Assembly: GCA_001507935.1 (NCBI GenBank)
Contig: LGET01000105.1
Location: 1-5,763, forward strand
Length of the DNA: 5,763 nucleotides
Direction of reading: 5' to 3'
DNA from: Thermococcales archaeon 44_46
GTDB lineage: Archaea > Methanobacteriota_B > Thermococci > Thermococcales > Thermococcaceae
Shown: piece after piece, positions 1 through 5,763 of the stretch
Position numbering within the stretch: position 1 is the first letter of the stretch
Layout of the letters: every line of letters begins with the position of its first letter
Made by a program: the position numbers and the translations under genes
The notes under the pieces: generated by a model
Database searches by the model: none
Seen by the model: only the letters and a program-made list of their open reading frames with translations
What the model was told of the DNA's origin: nothing

Positions 1-1631
1 GCTATCTGCACGGCACAGACTATCTTTCCATTCTTGAGCCTCAAAACCCTCGCTTCGTGGTGTGGTGCATCGGCTAAAAGTGCTACATCACTTGGCCTGT
101 TCCTGTAGTGAGCAAGAACGTAAATACCAACGAAGTGCCTCAAATCTTCTCTATCGTTTTCAAACCAGTCATCGAGGTCGGGCTTTTCGAAGTAAACTTC
201 CTTTTTCTTAATGAGCTCGTAGTCTTCCTCAGTTAGCTCCACAGGCTCGGCATCCAGCAGGAGAACGTCAAAGAGCCACCTCTCAATCGGGTCGTTGCTC
301 TCGTATCTAATCGGCACCGAGAGATGTATCTCCTTGAACTCTCTCTTCTCCTTGGCCTTTTTTAGGAACTTGACAGAGAAACCCCTTCCCGCCCCCTCAT
401 ATCCGTGGATTGTGGAGGAGTAAATTACTTTGGGCTTTTTGAGGTATTGGTGGAGGATCGGAACGTGAATTCCAGCGGCTTCGTCAATTACGTAAACGTC
501 TGCGTTCATTCTATACCCTTGAGTTGGGGGATAGTATCTGAGACCAATTCCTTTGGCATATATTTCCTTTATGAGACCGTTTTCTTCTATGACCTTTGGC
601 TTGTAGCCGAGCTTCTGGAGGCTTTTCTTCGCAAAGCGGAATAAGCTTTGCACGTTTTCGAGCTCTGGGGCCGTGACAACAATCCTCACGCGCTTTTTCT
701 TTGATTTCACCGCAAGACCAACAGAACCTATACCAACGCTGACACTCTTTCCTCTTCCTCTATCCGCCGTTAGGACGACCATCCCATCGTTTTCTATCAG
801 CTCTTCGAGGGCCTTAAGAACCTCAACCTGGCCGTTTGTGAGGCAGAGCTCATAGAGCTCTCTCGGGAATTTTGTTTCCTCCGGTATCTCGATTTTTTCC
901 CTTTCAGGGAGCTTTGCCTGACTCTTCTCGTTTTTTGGACCCTTTAGAATTTTTTGGTTTTCGGCGTTTAGAATGTAAATTCCTTCGTGCTCTTCGAACT
1001 TTCTGATGAGTCTCCTGTTAAACCTCTTTTTCACATCGTCTATGGTGTAGGGCGGAGTAACGAGGCTCTTATGGAAGCCAGTCCACATGTTTTTCCACTT
1101 TTCAAATGGGTTGGCAAGGATGAATATTAACCCTCCGCCCCTTACGGTTTCTATTATCCTACCAAGATCATTAGGGGAGAAATCATAGCTGAGATCAAGA
1201 ACAAGCAGGTCATAAGTTCTCCCAAGAATATCGCGGGTGTGTTTAAAAGTAACGGCGGTAACGTTTACATTTTCTCCGGCAAGAACATCAAAATGCTTTC
1301 TAAATTCTTCATACCTCTTTCTTCCAAAAGTTTCCTGTCCAAGGGCATCGGTTGCATAAAGAACTTCCACCTTATCCTCGCTCTCATCCCTAAGCTTTTT
1401 CCCCATAAGTTCCTCAAGAATTGTGGATATTATTTTGGCAGAAGCCCCGGCAAGAATTCCAGCCAAAGTGGCTTTTTTCATCGTATCCCCAGCTAAAACT
1501 ATCATTCTCCGGTGGAATTCTTCAATAGCCTCAGCGAGAGCGGTTTCAGTGAGCTTTAGAGTTGGATCCTTAACACCCTCGCTTTTAGCATAGTCTCTCA
1601 CTTCTTTGTCGAATCTCACTTTCACGGTCAT
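1..1631 (-). CDS. tmcA: tRNA(Met)/RNA cytidine acetyltransferase TmcA, N-terminal part (C-terminus beyond left edge)
   Basis: The frame is open for 543 codons from ATG at 1631 to the left edge with no stop. TmcA (Nat10/Kre33 family) makes N4-acetylcytidine in RNA from acetyl-CoA, driven by ATP hydrolysis; the Thermococcus kodakarensis homologue is known to modify many RNAs, not only tRNA-Met. Seen here: an N-terminal Rossmann-like region (about residues 1-225), then a RecD-like helicase/ATPase domain with Walker A TADRGRGKS (288-296, Lys295), Walker B VYVIDEAA (379-386, Asp383/Glu384) and a downstream SSTIHGYEGAGRGFS motif. The start of the GNAT domain follows (GKIVCAVQIA, 534-543), where the window cuts the gene. 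The acetyl-CoA site and the C-terminal RNA-binding part are missing only because of the edge. The start is fixed by a perfect GGAGGTGA five bases upstream. It has its own TATA-like box, so it need not be co-transcribed with the 281-residue gene upstream. Identification is confident. Confidence 0.95.
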   Translation of the reverse strand, partial: MTVKVRFDKEVRDYAKSEGVKDPTLKLTETALAEAIEEFHRRMIVLAGDTMKKATLAGILAGASAKIISTILEELMGKKLRDESEDKVEVLYATDALGQETFGRKRYEEFRKHFDVLAGENVNVTAVTFKHTRDILGRTYDLLVLDLSYDFSPNDLGRIIETVRGGGLIFILANPFEKWKNMWTGFHKSLVTPPYTIDDVKKRFNRRLIRKFEEHEGIYILNAENQKILKGPKNEKSQAKLPEREKIEIPEETKFPRELYELCLTNGQVEVLKALEELIENDGMVVLTADRGRGKSVSVGIGSVGLAVKSKKKRVRIVVTAPELENVQSLFRFAKKSLQKLGYKPKVIEENGLIKEIYAKGIGLRYYPPTQGYRMNADVYVIDEAAGIHVPILHQYLKKPKVIYSSTIHGYEGAGRGFSVKFLKKAKEKREFKEIHLSVPIRYESNDPIERWLFDVLLLDAEPVELTEEDYELIKKKEVYFEKPDLDDWFENDREDLRHFVGIYVLAHYRNRPSDVALLADAPHHEARVLRLKNGKIVCAVQI

Positions 1632-1636
1632 AACTT

Positions 1637-1644
1637 TCACCTCC
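1637..1644 (-). promoter_or_regulatory. Ribosome binding site of tmcA
   Basis: Read on the minus strand this is GGAGGTGA, an eight-base match to the anti-Shine-Dalgarno end of archaeal 16S rRNA, five bases before ATG at 1631. It fixes the tmcA start. Confidence 0.85.
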
Positions 1645-1664
1645 GGAATAAAGAAGGAGGAGTT

Positions 1665-1673
1665 GTTTAAAAA
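1665..1673 (-). promoter_or_regulatory. Candidate TATA box of tmcA
   Basis: The minus strand reads TTTTTAAAC, centred about 38 bases upstream of the tmcA ATG. Archaeal initiation about 26 bases downstream would fall near 1643, at the first bases of the ribosome site, giving a leader of about 12 bases. Short leaders of this kind are common in Thermococcales. The 107-base spacer 1632-1738 shows nothing else. The T-run could also act as a weak terminator for the upstream gene. Confidence 0.5.
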
Positions 1674-1738
1674 GATTGAGAATCTTATTCAAATCCTCTA
1701 ATTGATGGAGGTATTGAAAGGATTTATTAGATAGATTT

Positions 1739-2584
1739 CTATTTTGTTTTTAGTTTTGCATTTGCTAACTTCCAGATTGAATCTTTGGTAAGATAATGCA
1801 AGTCCCCGAAGTTCTTTTCCACTAGAAATGCCTCAACATCTGTTTTGCGTATTCTCTTCAAGTTGTTTGCTCTTGTCCATTCTACGATTTCTTCAACTAA
1901 CTTTGGAACTAACTTTTGTTCTTCCAATATTCTTTCCCGCTCTTCTTTTTCCATCTCTTCTCTTAAGAGTACTCTAATAGTGTCTTCAAGTAACCTTTTT
2001 ATCTGATAGTTACGAAGACCCTTTTTATCGAGAAATTCATTCAGATATAAGTAGAACTTTCTGTATAACTCTGACATTTTATCCGTTTTAGTTTTCTCTT
2101 TTAGGTATTGAATATATTCCTTAGCTAACTTTTCAACATCCACACTGTGTGTTTCTTGCTTTGCAGATTCTTCTAACTTTTTATGCAATATTATTTCGGC
2201 TTCTTCAATTTTTAGTACAAAAAGAGGGTTACTTTGTAGGATTTCAAGACCAAATAGCCCAAATTTTTTGGTAAGATAAGCCTGAATAGCATACGGGAGT
2301 AACCTTTTCAGATCACCAGTTGAGAAGTTGTACTTTTCTCCCTCTTTCTTAATAAATGACAAAACTTCGTTAGCAAGCTCTTCAGGATCGCTTTCATCAA
2401 CAAACTTATTGGTATTTTCGAGGTTGTTTTGATCCTCAGGTGACAACTCTATTTCAAACTGCCTTATATACTCTTTGAGCCCCTCTACCACGAGGCAATA
2501 ACCTTCGCTATTTTTATTTTCTTGAGATACCCACATTACGCATTCATGAGTTTTGCATTCAGTCTTTATTAATGGACACAACAT
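1739..2584 (-). CDS. Uncharacterised 281-residue protein with N-terminal four-cysteine cluster and repeated helical modules
   Basis: I do not recognise a named family. Residues 3-30 hold four cysteines spaced C-x6-C-x4-C-x14-C with Trp18 after the third (CPLIKTEC, HECVMW, GYC), so a zinc or iron-sulfur site is plausible. The rest is Lys/Glu-rich and predicted almost wholly helical, with an acidic linker around 45-65 and a charged coiled-coil-like stretch around 205-225. Two 41-residue segments, 68-108 and 171-211, align without gaps (LKRLL/IKRLL core); a third weaker copy begins at 227. There is no signal peptide or membrane segment, so it is probably cytoplasmic. I chose ATG at 2584. The frame opens earlier at TTG 2596 (285 residues), but that codon sits in the G-rich ribosome-site region, near the predicted transcript start. 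Base composition is much more AT-rich than the neighbours, suggesting later acquisition. A DNA/RNA-binding role is a guess only. Confidence 0.8.
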   Translation of the reverse strand: MLCPLIKTECKTHECVMWVSQENKNSEGYCLVVEGLKEYIRQFEIELSPEDQNNLENTNKFVDESDPEELANEVLSFIKKEGEKYNFSTGDLKRLLPYAIQAYLTKKFGLFGLEILQSNPLFVLKIEEAEIILHKKLEESAKQETHSVDVEKLAKEYIQYLKEKTKTDKMSELYRKFYLYLNEFLDKKGLRNYQIKRLLEDTIRVLLREEMEKEERERILEEQKLVPKLVEEIVEWTRANNLKRIRKTDVEAFLVEKNFGDLHYLTKDSIWKLANAKLKTK

Positions 2585-2610
2585 CCTATCCCCCAACTAC
2601 TGTTATAGAG

Positions 2611-2625
2611 TTAATTAAATATTTC
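2611..2625 (-). promoter_or_regulatory. Candidate TATA region of the 281-residue gene
   Basis: On the minus strand this reads AAATATTTAATTAAC-like sequence with purines just upstream (CAGAAA), suiting a BRE/TATA pair. Initiation about 26 bases downstream falls between about 2589 and 2595, leaving a leader of 5-11 bases before ATG 2584 that carries GGGGGATAGG. The exact TATA centre is ambiguous because the whole stretch is AT-rich. It forms the left half of a divergent promoter with the peptidase gene. Confidence 0.45.
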
Positions 2626-2674
2626 TGTTGTATTGCTTTTGTGATTTGTTTCGACGTTCATTTAAACGCTAAGC

Positions 2675-2681
2675 TTTTATA
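2675..2681 (+). promoter_or_regulatory. TATA box of the S9 peptidase gene
   Basis: TTTTATA preceded by AAGC is close to the Thermococcales TATA consensus. Its centre is about 35 bases before ATG 2713, so transcription should begin near 2701-2705, leaving a leader of about 8-12 bases that contains the GGTGGT ribosome site. This placement argues against any start upstream of about 2701. Confidence 0.7.
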
Positions 2682-2702
2682 CGAAAAGGGCATACTTAAT
2701 AT

Positions 2703-2708
2703 GGTGGT
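2703..2708 (+). promoter_or_regulatory. Ribosome binding site that sets the peptidase start
   Basis: GGTGGT lies four bases before ATG 2713 (GGTGGTCTTAATG). The in-frame ATG at 2701 overlaps this site and has no ribosome site of its own (upstream CATACTTAAT), so 2713 is the better start. Confidence 0.7.
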
Positions 2709-2712
2709 CTTA

Positions 2713-4620
2713 ATGAAAAGGATTGATATCAAAGACTTGGGGAACTTTAAGCTTGTCGGTGGACTTGATGTATACAGAAGAAAAGTCGCCTTTACGGTAA
2801 GCGAAATCAGCATAGAAAAAGACGACTATTTCTCGAAAATTTACATCTACGATGGAAGGAACGTTAAACAGTTCACCTCTGGACCAAAAGACTCGAATCC
2901 GCGCTTTTCGCCAGATGGTAAGTTCATAGCTTTCACATCCAAAAGGCACAAGGAAAGCAAGGAGGCTGAGCTTTACTTAATCCCAACCGCGGGAGGAGAG
3001 GCAAAGCTTCTCACGAAGTTTAAATTTGGAATAAATGACTACGAGTTTTCACCTGACGGCAAAACACTCGCCGTCATAACCCCAGTGGAGATCGAGAGAA
3101 AAAAGAAAAAGGACGACGTGCACATAATCAAGGAAATCCCCTTCTGGTTCAACGGTGTTGGCTGGGTTTATGGAAAGCGGAACCACATCTATCTTGTCGA
3201 TGTCGAGAGCGGGAAAAAGAGAAAGCTGACGAGAGGAAACCTTAACGTTCAAACTCTAAAATGGAGCAAAGATGGAAGCAAAATCTACTTTGTTGCCCAG
3301 GAAGATAGGGAAAAGAAGCCCATGATAAGCGACCTCTATGTGGTTGACGTCAAGAGCGGAAAGGTCGAGAAGCTAACCGATTCAAAGTGGCGCATTGGGG
3401 ATTTTGTCCCTCTTGAAGACGGCACTTTTATACTTAGAATGAGCACGCTTGAGAGAGGCATTCCAACGAACACTCACATCTATCACTTCAATCCCGAGAC
3501 GAAAGAGGCCAAAAAGCTCACGGCAAAGCTTGACCGCTCGGCTTACAACTCTCTCAACTGCGATGTGAGAGGCCCCTCTCGGAACCCACTTGTTTATAAG
3601 GACGGCTGGGTTTATTACATAGCCACAGACGGCCCAAGGGCAAACCTCTTCAGAGTTAACCTAAACGGAGAAATTGAAAGGGTTATCGGAGGAGACAGGA
3701 GCATAGAGACCTTCGGCATCGGAGACTACATAGCTTTCATTGCTCAGGATGCAACAACCCCGACGGAGCTTTACATCCTCAAAGATGGGAAGGAGAGGAA
3801 AGTCACAGACTTCAATGCATGGATAAGGGAGTACAAGCTCTCTAAGCCGGAGCACTTCAAAGTCAAAGCGAGCGACGGCGTTGAGATAGATGCATGGATT
3901 ATGAAGCCCGTTGATTTTGAGGAGGGCAAGAAGTACCCGGCAGTTCTCGAAATTCACGGGGGGCCGAAGACGGCCTACGGCTACTCGTTCATGCACGAGT
4001 TCCATGTTTTAACTGCCAGAGGCTTTGTCGTAATATTCTCCAATCCAAGGGGAAGCGACGGCTACGGAGAGGAGTTTGCTGACATAAGGGAGCACTACGG
4101 GGAGAGAGATTATCAGGACATAATGGAAGTGGTTGATGAGGCGATAAAGAGGTTCGACTTCATAGATGGAGAGAGGATAGGCGTCACCGGCGGCTCCTAC
4201 GGCGGCTTCATGACGAACTGGATAGTCGGCCACACGAAGAGGTTCAGGGCTGCTGTGACCCAGCGCTCCATCTCGAACTGGGTGAGCTTCTTCGGCACGA
4301 CAGACATCGGCTACTACTTCGCCCCTGACCAGATCGGCGGCGACCCCTGGAGCAACACCGAAGGTTACTGGGAAAAGAGCCCCCTAAAGTACGCGCCCAA
4401 CGTGGAAACGCCGCTCCTCATAATCCACAGCATGGAAGATTACCGCTGCTGGCTGCCAGAGGCTCTGCAGTTTTTCACGGCTTTGAAGTACCTTGGAAAA
4501 ACAGTTGAGCTCGCAATCTTTCCGGGCGAAAACCACGACCTCTCAAGAAAAGGAAAGCCCAAGCACAGAATGAAGAGGCTTGAGTTAATAGTGGAGTGGA
4601 TGGAGAGGTGGCTGAAGTAA
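2713..4620 (+). CDS. S9-family acylaminoacyl peptidase / oligopeptidase (APEH-like)
   Basis: A complete 635-residue serine peptidase of the prolyl oligopeptidase clan (S9, acylaminoacyl-peptidase type). Enzymes of this type release N-acylated or free residues from short peptides in the cytoplasm. The N-terminal half (about 1-360) is a beta-propeller with repeated FSPDGK-type strand motifs (65-70, 112-117, WSKDGSK 184-190), which in this family restricts access to peptides. The alpha/beta-hydrolase domain (about 370-635) has the oxyanion-side HGGP (415-418) and the nucleophile GGSYGG with Ser495. Asp576 in EDYRCW and His608 in GENHD complete the triad. No signal peptide is seen with this start. 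An in-frame opening back to ATG 2572 would add 47 residues, but these overlap the divergent gene and its promoter. The length is normal for archaeal members. It stands alone on this strand with its own promoter and terminator. Preference for acylated residues rather than prolyl peptides cannot be read from sequence. Confidence 0.93.
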   Translation: MKRIDIKDLGNFKLVGGLDVYRRKVAFTVSEISIEKDDYFSKIYIYDGRNVKQFTSGPKDSNPRFSPDGKFIAFTSKRHKESKEAELYLIPTAGGEAKLLTKFKFGINDYEFSPDGKTLAVITPVEIERKKKKDDVHIIKEIPFWFNGVGWVYGKRNHIYLVDVESGKKRKLTRGNLNVQTLKWSKDGSKIYFVAQEDREKKPMISDLYVVDVKSGKVEKLTDSKWRIGDFVPLEDGTFILRMSTLERGIPTNTHIYHFNPETKEAKKLTAKLDRSAYNSLNCDVRGPSRNPLVYKDGWVYYIATDGPRANLFRVNLNGEIERVIGGDRSIETFGIGDYIAFIAQDATTPTELYILKDGKERKVTDFNAWIREYKLSKPEHFKVKASDGVEIDAWIMKPVDFEEGKKYPAVLEIHGGPKTAYGYSFMHEFHVLTARGFVVIFSNPRGSDGYGEEFADIREHYGERDYQDIMEVVDEAIKRFDFIDGERIGVTGGSYGGFMTNWIVGHTKRFRAAVTQRSISNWVSFFGTTDIGYYFAPDQIGGDPWSNTEGYWEKSPLKYAPNVETPLLIIHSMEDYRCWLPEALQFFTALKYLGKTVELAIFPGENHDLSRKGKPKHRMKRLELIVEWMERWLK

Positions 4621-4650
4621 TTTCTTTCCTTTTTTGTTTAGTTTTTTTAA
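4621..4650 (+). terminator. Oligo-T terminator of the peptidase gene
   Basis: Directly after the stop the plus strand is pyrimidine-rich, with T6 at 4630-4635 and T7 at 4642-4648. Repeated oligo-T tracts without a hairpin are the usual intrinsic termination signal in Thermococcales. Confidence 0.7.
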
Positions 4651-4740
4651 TGGACTCAGAACTGGAGTGCTATTTAGTTTTCCATAAATCCACGTTCGAG
4701 ATTCTTTTGTTAAATCTGAAGTATCTGAATCTATTTTAGT
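4651..4740. other. Convergent spacer, no gene
   Basis: This is the rest of the 120-base gap between the peptidase stop and the stop of the minus-strand gene. It holds no ORF or RNA gene that I can support. The minus strand has no long T-run here, so no intrinsic terminator is evident for the 171-residue gene. It contains TTTAGTTT at 4673-4680, with further copies at 4637-4644 and 4735-4742, and one arm (4661-4669) of a 9-base inverted repeat. Confidence 0.5.
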
Positions 4741-4757
4741 TTAGTCTTCACTCCAGT
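4661..4757. repeat. Nine-base inverted repeat across the 3' end of the 171-residue gene
   Basis: ACTGGAGTG at 4661-4669 is the exact reverse complement of CACTCCAGT at 4749-4757, which lies in the last codons of the minus-strand gene. The loop is 79 bases. It could pair in the 3' end of that transcript, but the loop is long and the match may be chance. Confidence 0.3.
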
Positions 4758-5256
4758 CCTCCAGCTGACTTGAAAGCTTCTCATTTCTAATGTGGATAGA
4801 ATACCAAAGGCGCCCATAACGCTTCAGGTACTCCAGCTGTCTAATTATTGTGCTATCCTTGAGAGGGATTATCAAAAGACCGATATCATATCTCTGAAGG
4901 TTTCTGCGGGCTATTTCCCTCAGCTTTTCAACTTCCGGATTTCCTCCAATTTCTATTCTCTCCGCTTTGAAATTACGTCCAAAGACCTTCTCCGCCATCT
5001 TTATGAGCTCGGGATCTTTGGTAACGTAAATCCCCACCATCAGGAGAGCATCTTCAAGCATATTTTCAATGGAGGGAATCCAGATTACTGATCTTTTTCC
5101 TAGGTCTTTCTCAAGCTCTGGATAGAGTGGAATCAGCTCCCAAGCTGGCATGTTGTTCTCGTAAAGAAGTAGCAGGTAACCCGGGTTAGGCAGACCTGGT
5201 GTAAGGTACGGCCGGTTCCCCACGAGAATGAAAGCTGTAGCGCCCAACTTCACCAC
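4741..5256 (-). CDS. Uncharacterised 171-residue alpha/beta protein downstream of TPR gene
   Basis: I do not recognise the family. The sequence alternates short hydrophobic strands (ATAFILVG 6-13, YLLLLYE 27-33, SVIWIPS 56-62, LLMVGIYVT 71-79, IGLLIIPL 125-132, WYSIHI 151-156) with amphipathic helices (81-93, 107-121, 135-147). This suggests a compact soluble alpha/beta fold. No catalytic motif, cysteine cluster, signal peptide or membrane helix stands out, and the C-terminus is acidic. The start is uncertain: GTG 5256, GTG 5253 and TTG 5247 are in frame, and the only ribosome-site-like sequence (GGGGTGGTGA, 5260-5251) overlaps the two GTGs and best serves TTG 5247 or translational coupling from upstream. 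GTG 5256 is given as the longest. It begins 6 bases after the TPR gene stop, so the two are very probably co-transcribed and perhaps work together. A Thermococcales-restricted protein is my guess. Confidence 0.8.
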   Translation of the reverse strand: MVKLGATAFILVGNRPYLTPGLPNPGYLLLLYENNMPAWELIPLYPELEKDLGKRSVIWIPSIENMLEDALLMVGIYVTKDPELIKMAEKVFGRNFKAERIEIGGNPEVEKLREIARRNLQRYDIGLLIIPLKDSTIIRQLEYLKRYGRLWYSIHIRNEKLSSQLEDWSED

Positions 5257-5262
5257 CCCAGG

Positions 5263-5763
5263 TTAATCATATTCACTTCTCTTGAGTCTTTCTGCAACAT
5301 CCTGCAGGAGCTTCTCACATTCTTGTGCCTCAGTTGGAGTCTGGTATTCCTCTCCACTTAGTATCGAGAACAAAGCATCAGCTAATGGCCATTCTTCTCT
5401 GTTAATTCCTTCAAGTATGTCTCTGGCTTCTTCTATGCTTAAGTTTCCTCCGATCAGGTCAAGGGCTACCTTGAGGGCATAGATGTCAGTATGAGAATCG
5501 CCCGTCATGTCGATTATTCTAGTGATAGCATCGTCGTAAAGTGAAGCGTCTCCCAACTCATGCTGTGTCGAGTAGTGAATACAGATCGACTTCACCATGG
5601 AGCTGACGGCCTCCTTCTTCATTCCCAAATCTGCGTAAGTTAAGGCCAAGTTGTGCAGGACAAGACCCTTCTCTTCGGGCGTCTTTGCGTATTCCAGTGC
5701 CCTCTTAAGTACTGGGAGTGCCTCTTCAGGGCGATTGGTTTCATAATAGTGAGTTCCTAAGTT
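5263..5763 (-). CDS. TPR-repeat protein, C-terminal 166 residues (N-terminus beyond right edge)
   Basis: The frame is open from the right edge to TAA at 5265-5263, so this is the 3' part of a longer gene; the in-frame TTG at 5649 is internal, not a start. The first visible residues form a tetratricopeptide helix pair (NLGTHYYETNRPEEAL then PVLKRALEYA, about 1-26). A second repeat follows (LHNLALTYADLGMKKEAV, about 36-53), with the Leu/Gly/Tyr/Ala spacing typical of TPRs. The rest is helical and acidic, with degenerate repeat-like segments such as LSIEEARDIL. TPR arrays are protein-protein interaction scaffolds, so no enzymatic role is implied and the partner is unknown. The obvious candidate is the 171-residue protein encoded 6 bases downstream. 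What lies N-terminal (more TPRs or an effector domain) cannot be seen. Confidence 0.85.
   Translation of the reverse strand, partial: NLGTHYYETNRPEEALPVLKRALEYAKTPEEKGLVLHNLALTYADLGMKKEAVSSMVKSICIHYSTQHELGDASLYDDAITRIIDMTGDSHTDIYALKVALDLIGGNLSIEEARDILEGINREEWPLADALFSILSGEEYQTPTEAQECEKLLQDVAERLKRSEYD

Noticed and set aside
405..1496. Plus-strand ORFs opposite tmcA (405-644, 673-855, 1239-1496)
   Set aside because: They are antisense to a clearly conserved TmcA reading frame and have no recognisable protein features.
2572..2712. N-terminal 47-residue extension of the peptidase with a hydrophobic stretch resembling a signal or membrane segment
   Set aside because: It lies upstream of the TATA box and ribosome site and overlaps the opposite gene; the hydrophobic stretch is translated promoter DNA.
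2710..4233. Minus-strand ORFs inside the peptidase gene
   Set aside because: They are shadows of a conserved coding frame, without ribosome sites or domain features.
4699..4732. Weak stem AGATTC/GAATCT and direct repeat ATCTGAA in the spacer
   Set aside because: A six-base stem with a 22-base loop and a seven-base repeat are expected by chance in AT-rich DNA.
4711..4732. Two CTGA motifs suggesting a C/D box sRNA
   Set aside because: No matching RTGATGA C box lies at a suitable distance on that strand.
4792..5482. Plus-strand ORFs at 4792-5091 and 5282-5482
   Set aside because: They are antisense to the 171-residue gene and the TPR gene; the low-complexity Ser-rich translation is typical of a shadow frame.
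5647..5649. TTG at 5649 as start of a 128-residue protein
   Set aside because: The frame stays open for 38 more codons to the edge and those codons encode a good TPR helix pair, so the start lies outside the window.

Overview
The window looks like chromosome from a hyperthermophilic archaeon of the order Thermococcales (Thermococcus, Pyrococcus or Palaeococcus). The reasons are the archaeal form of TmcA, a Thermococcales-type S9 acylaminoacyl peptidase, Lys/Glu-rich proteins, TTTTATA-type TATA boxes about 25-30 bases before the starts, very short leaders carrying GGAGGTGA or GGTGGT ribosome sites, and oligo-T terminators. The genus is an inference; no rRNA or other marker is present.

Layout from left to right. 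Positions 1-1631 (minus) hold the first 543 codons of tmcA, an RNA cytidine acetyltransferase; its acetyltransferase half lies beyond the left edge. Positions 1739-2584 (minus) hold an AT-rich gene for an unrecognised 281-residue protein with an N-terminal four-cysteine cluster and a repeated helical module. A compact divergent promoter region (2585-2712) separates it from a complete 635-residue S9-family acylaminoacyl/oligopeptidase on the plus strand (2713-4620), which ends in an oligo-T terminator. After a 120-base convergent spacer come two minus-strand genes only 6 bases apart: an unrecognised 171-residue alpha/beta protein (4741-5256), and upstream of it the C-terminal part of a TPR-repeat protein that runs off the right edge (5263-5763).

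The genes do not form one pathway. tmcA serves RNA modification, and the peptidase serves peptide turnover; both are housekeeping. The parts worth attention are the AT-rich cysteine-cluster gene set between them, and the TPR/171-residue pair, which by spacing is probably one transcription unit. I see no mobile-element ends, CRISPR array, tRNA or rRNA. I found no clear new multi-gene system; the cysteine-cluster gene is the best candidate for something undescribed.
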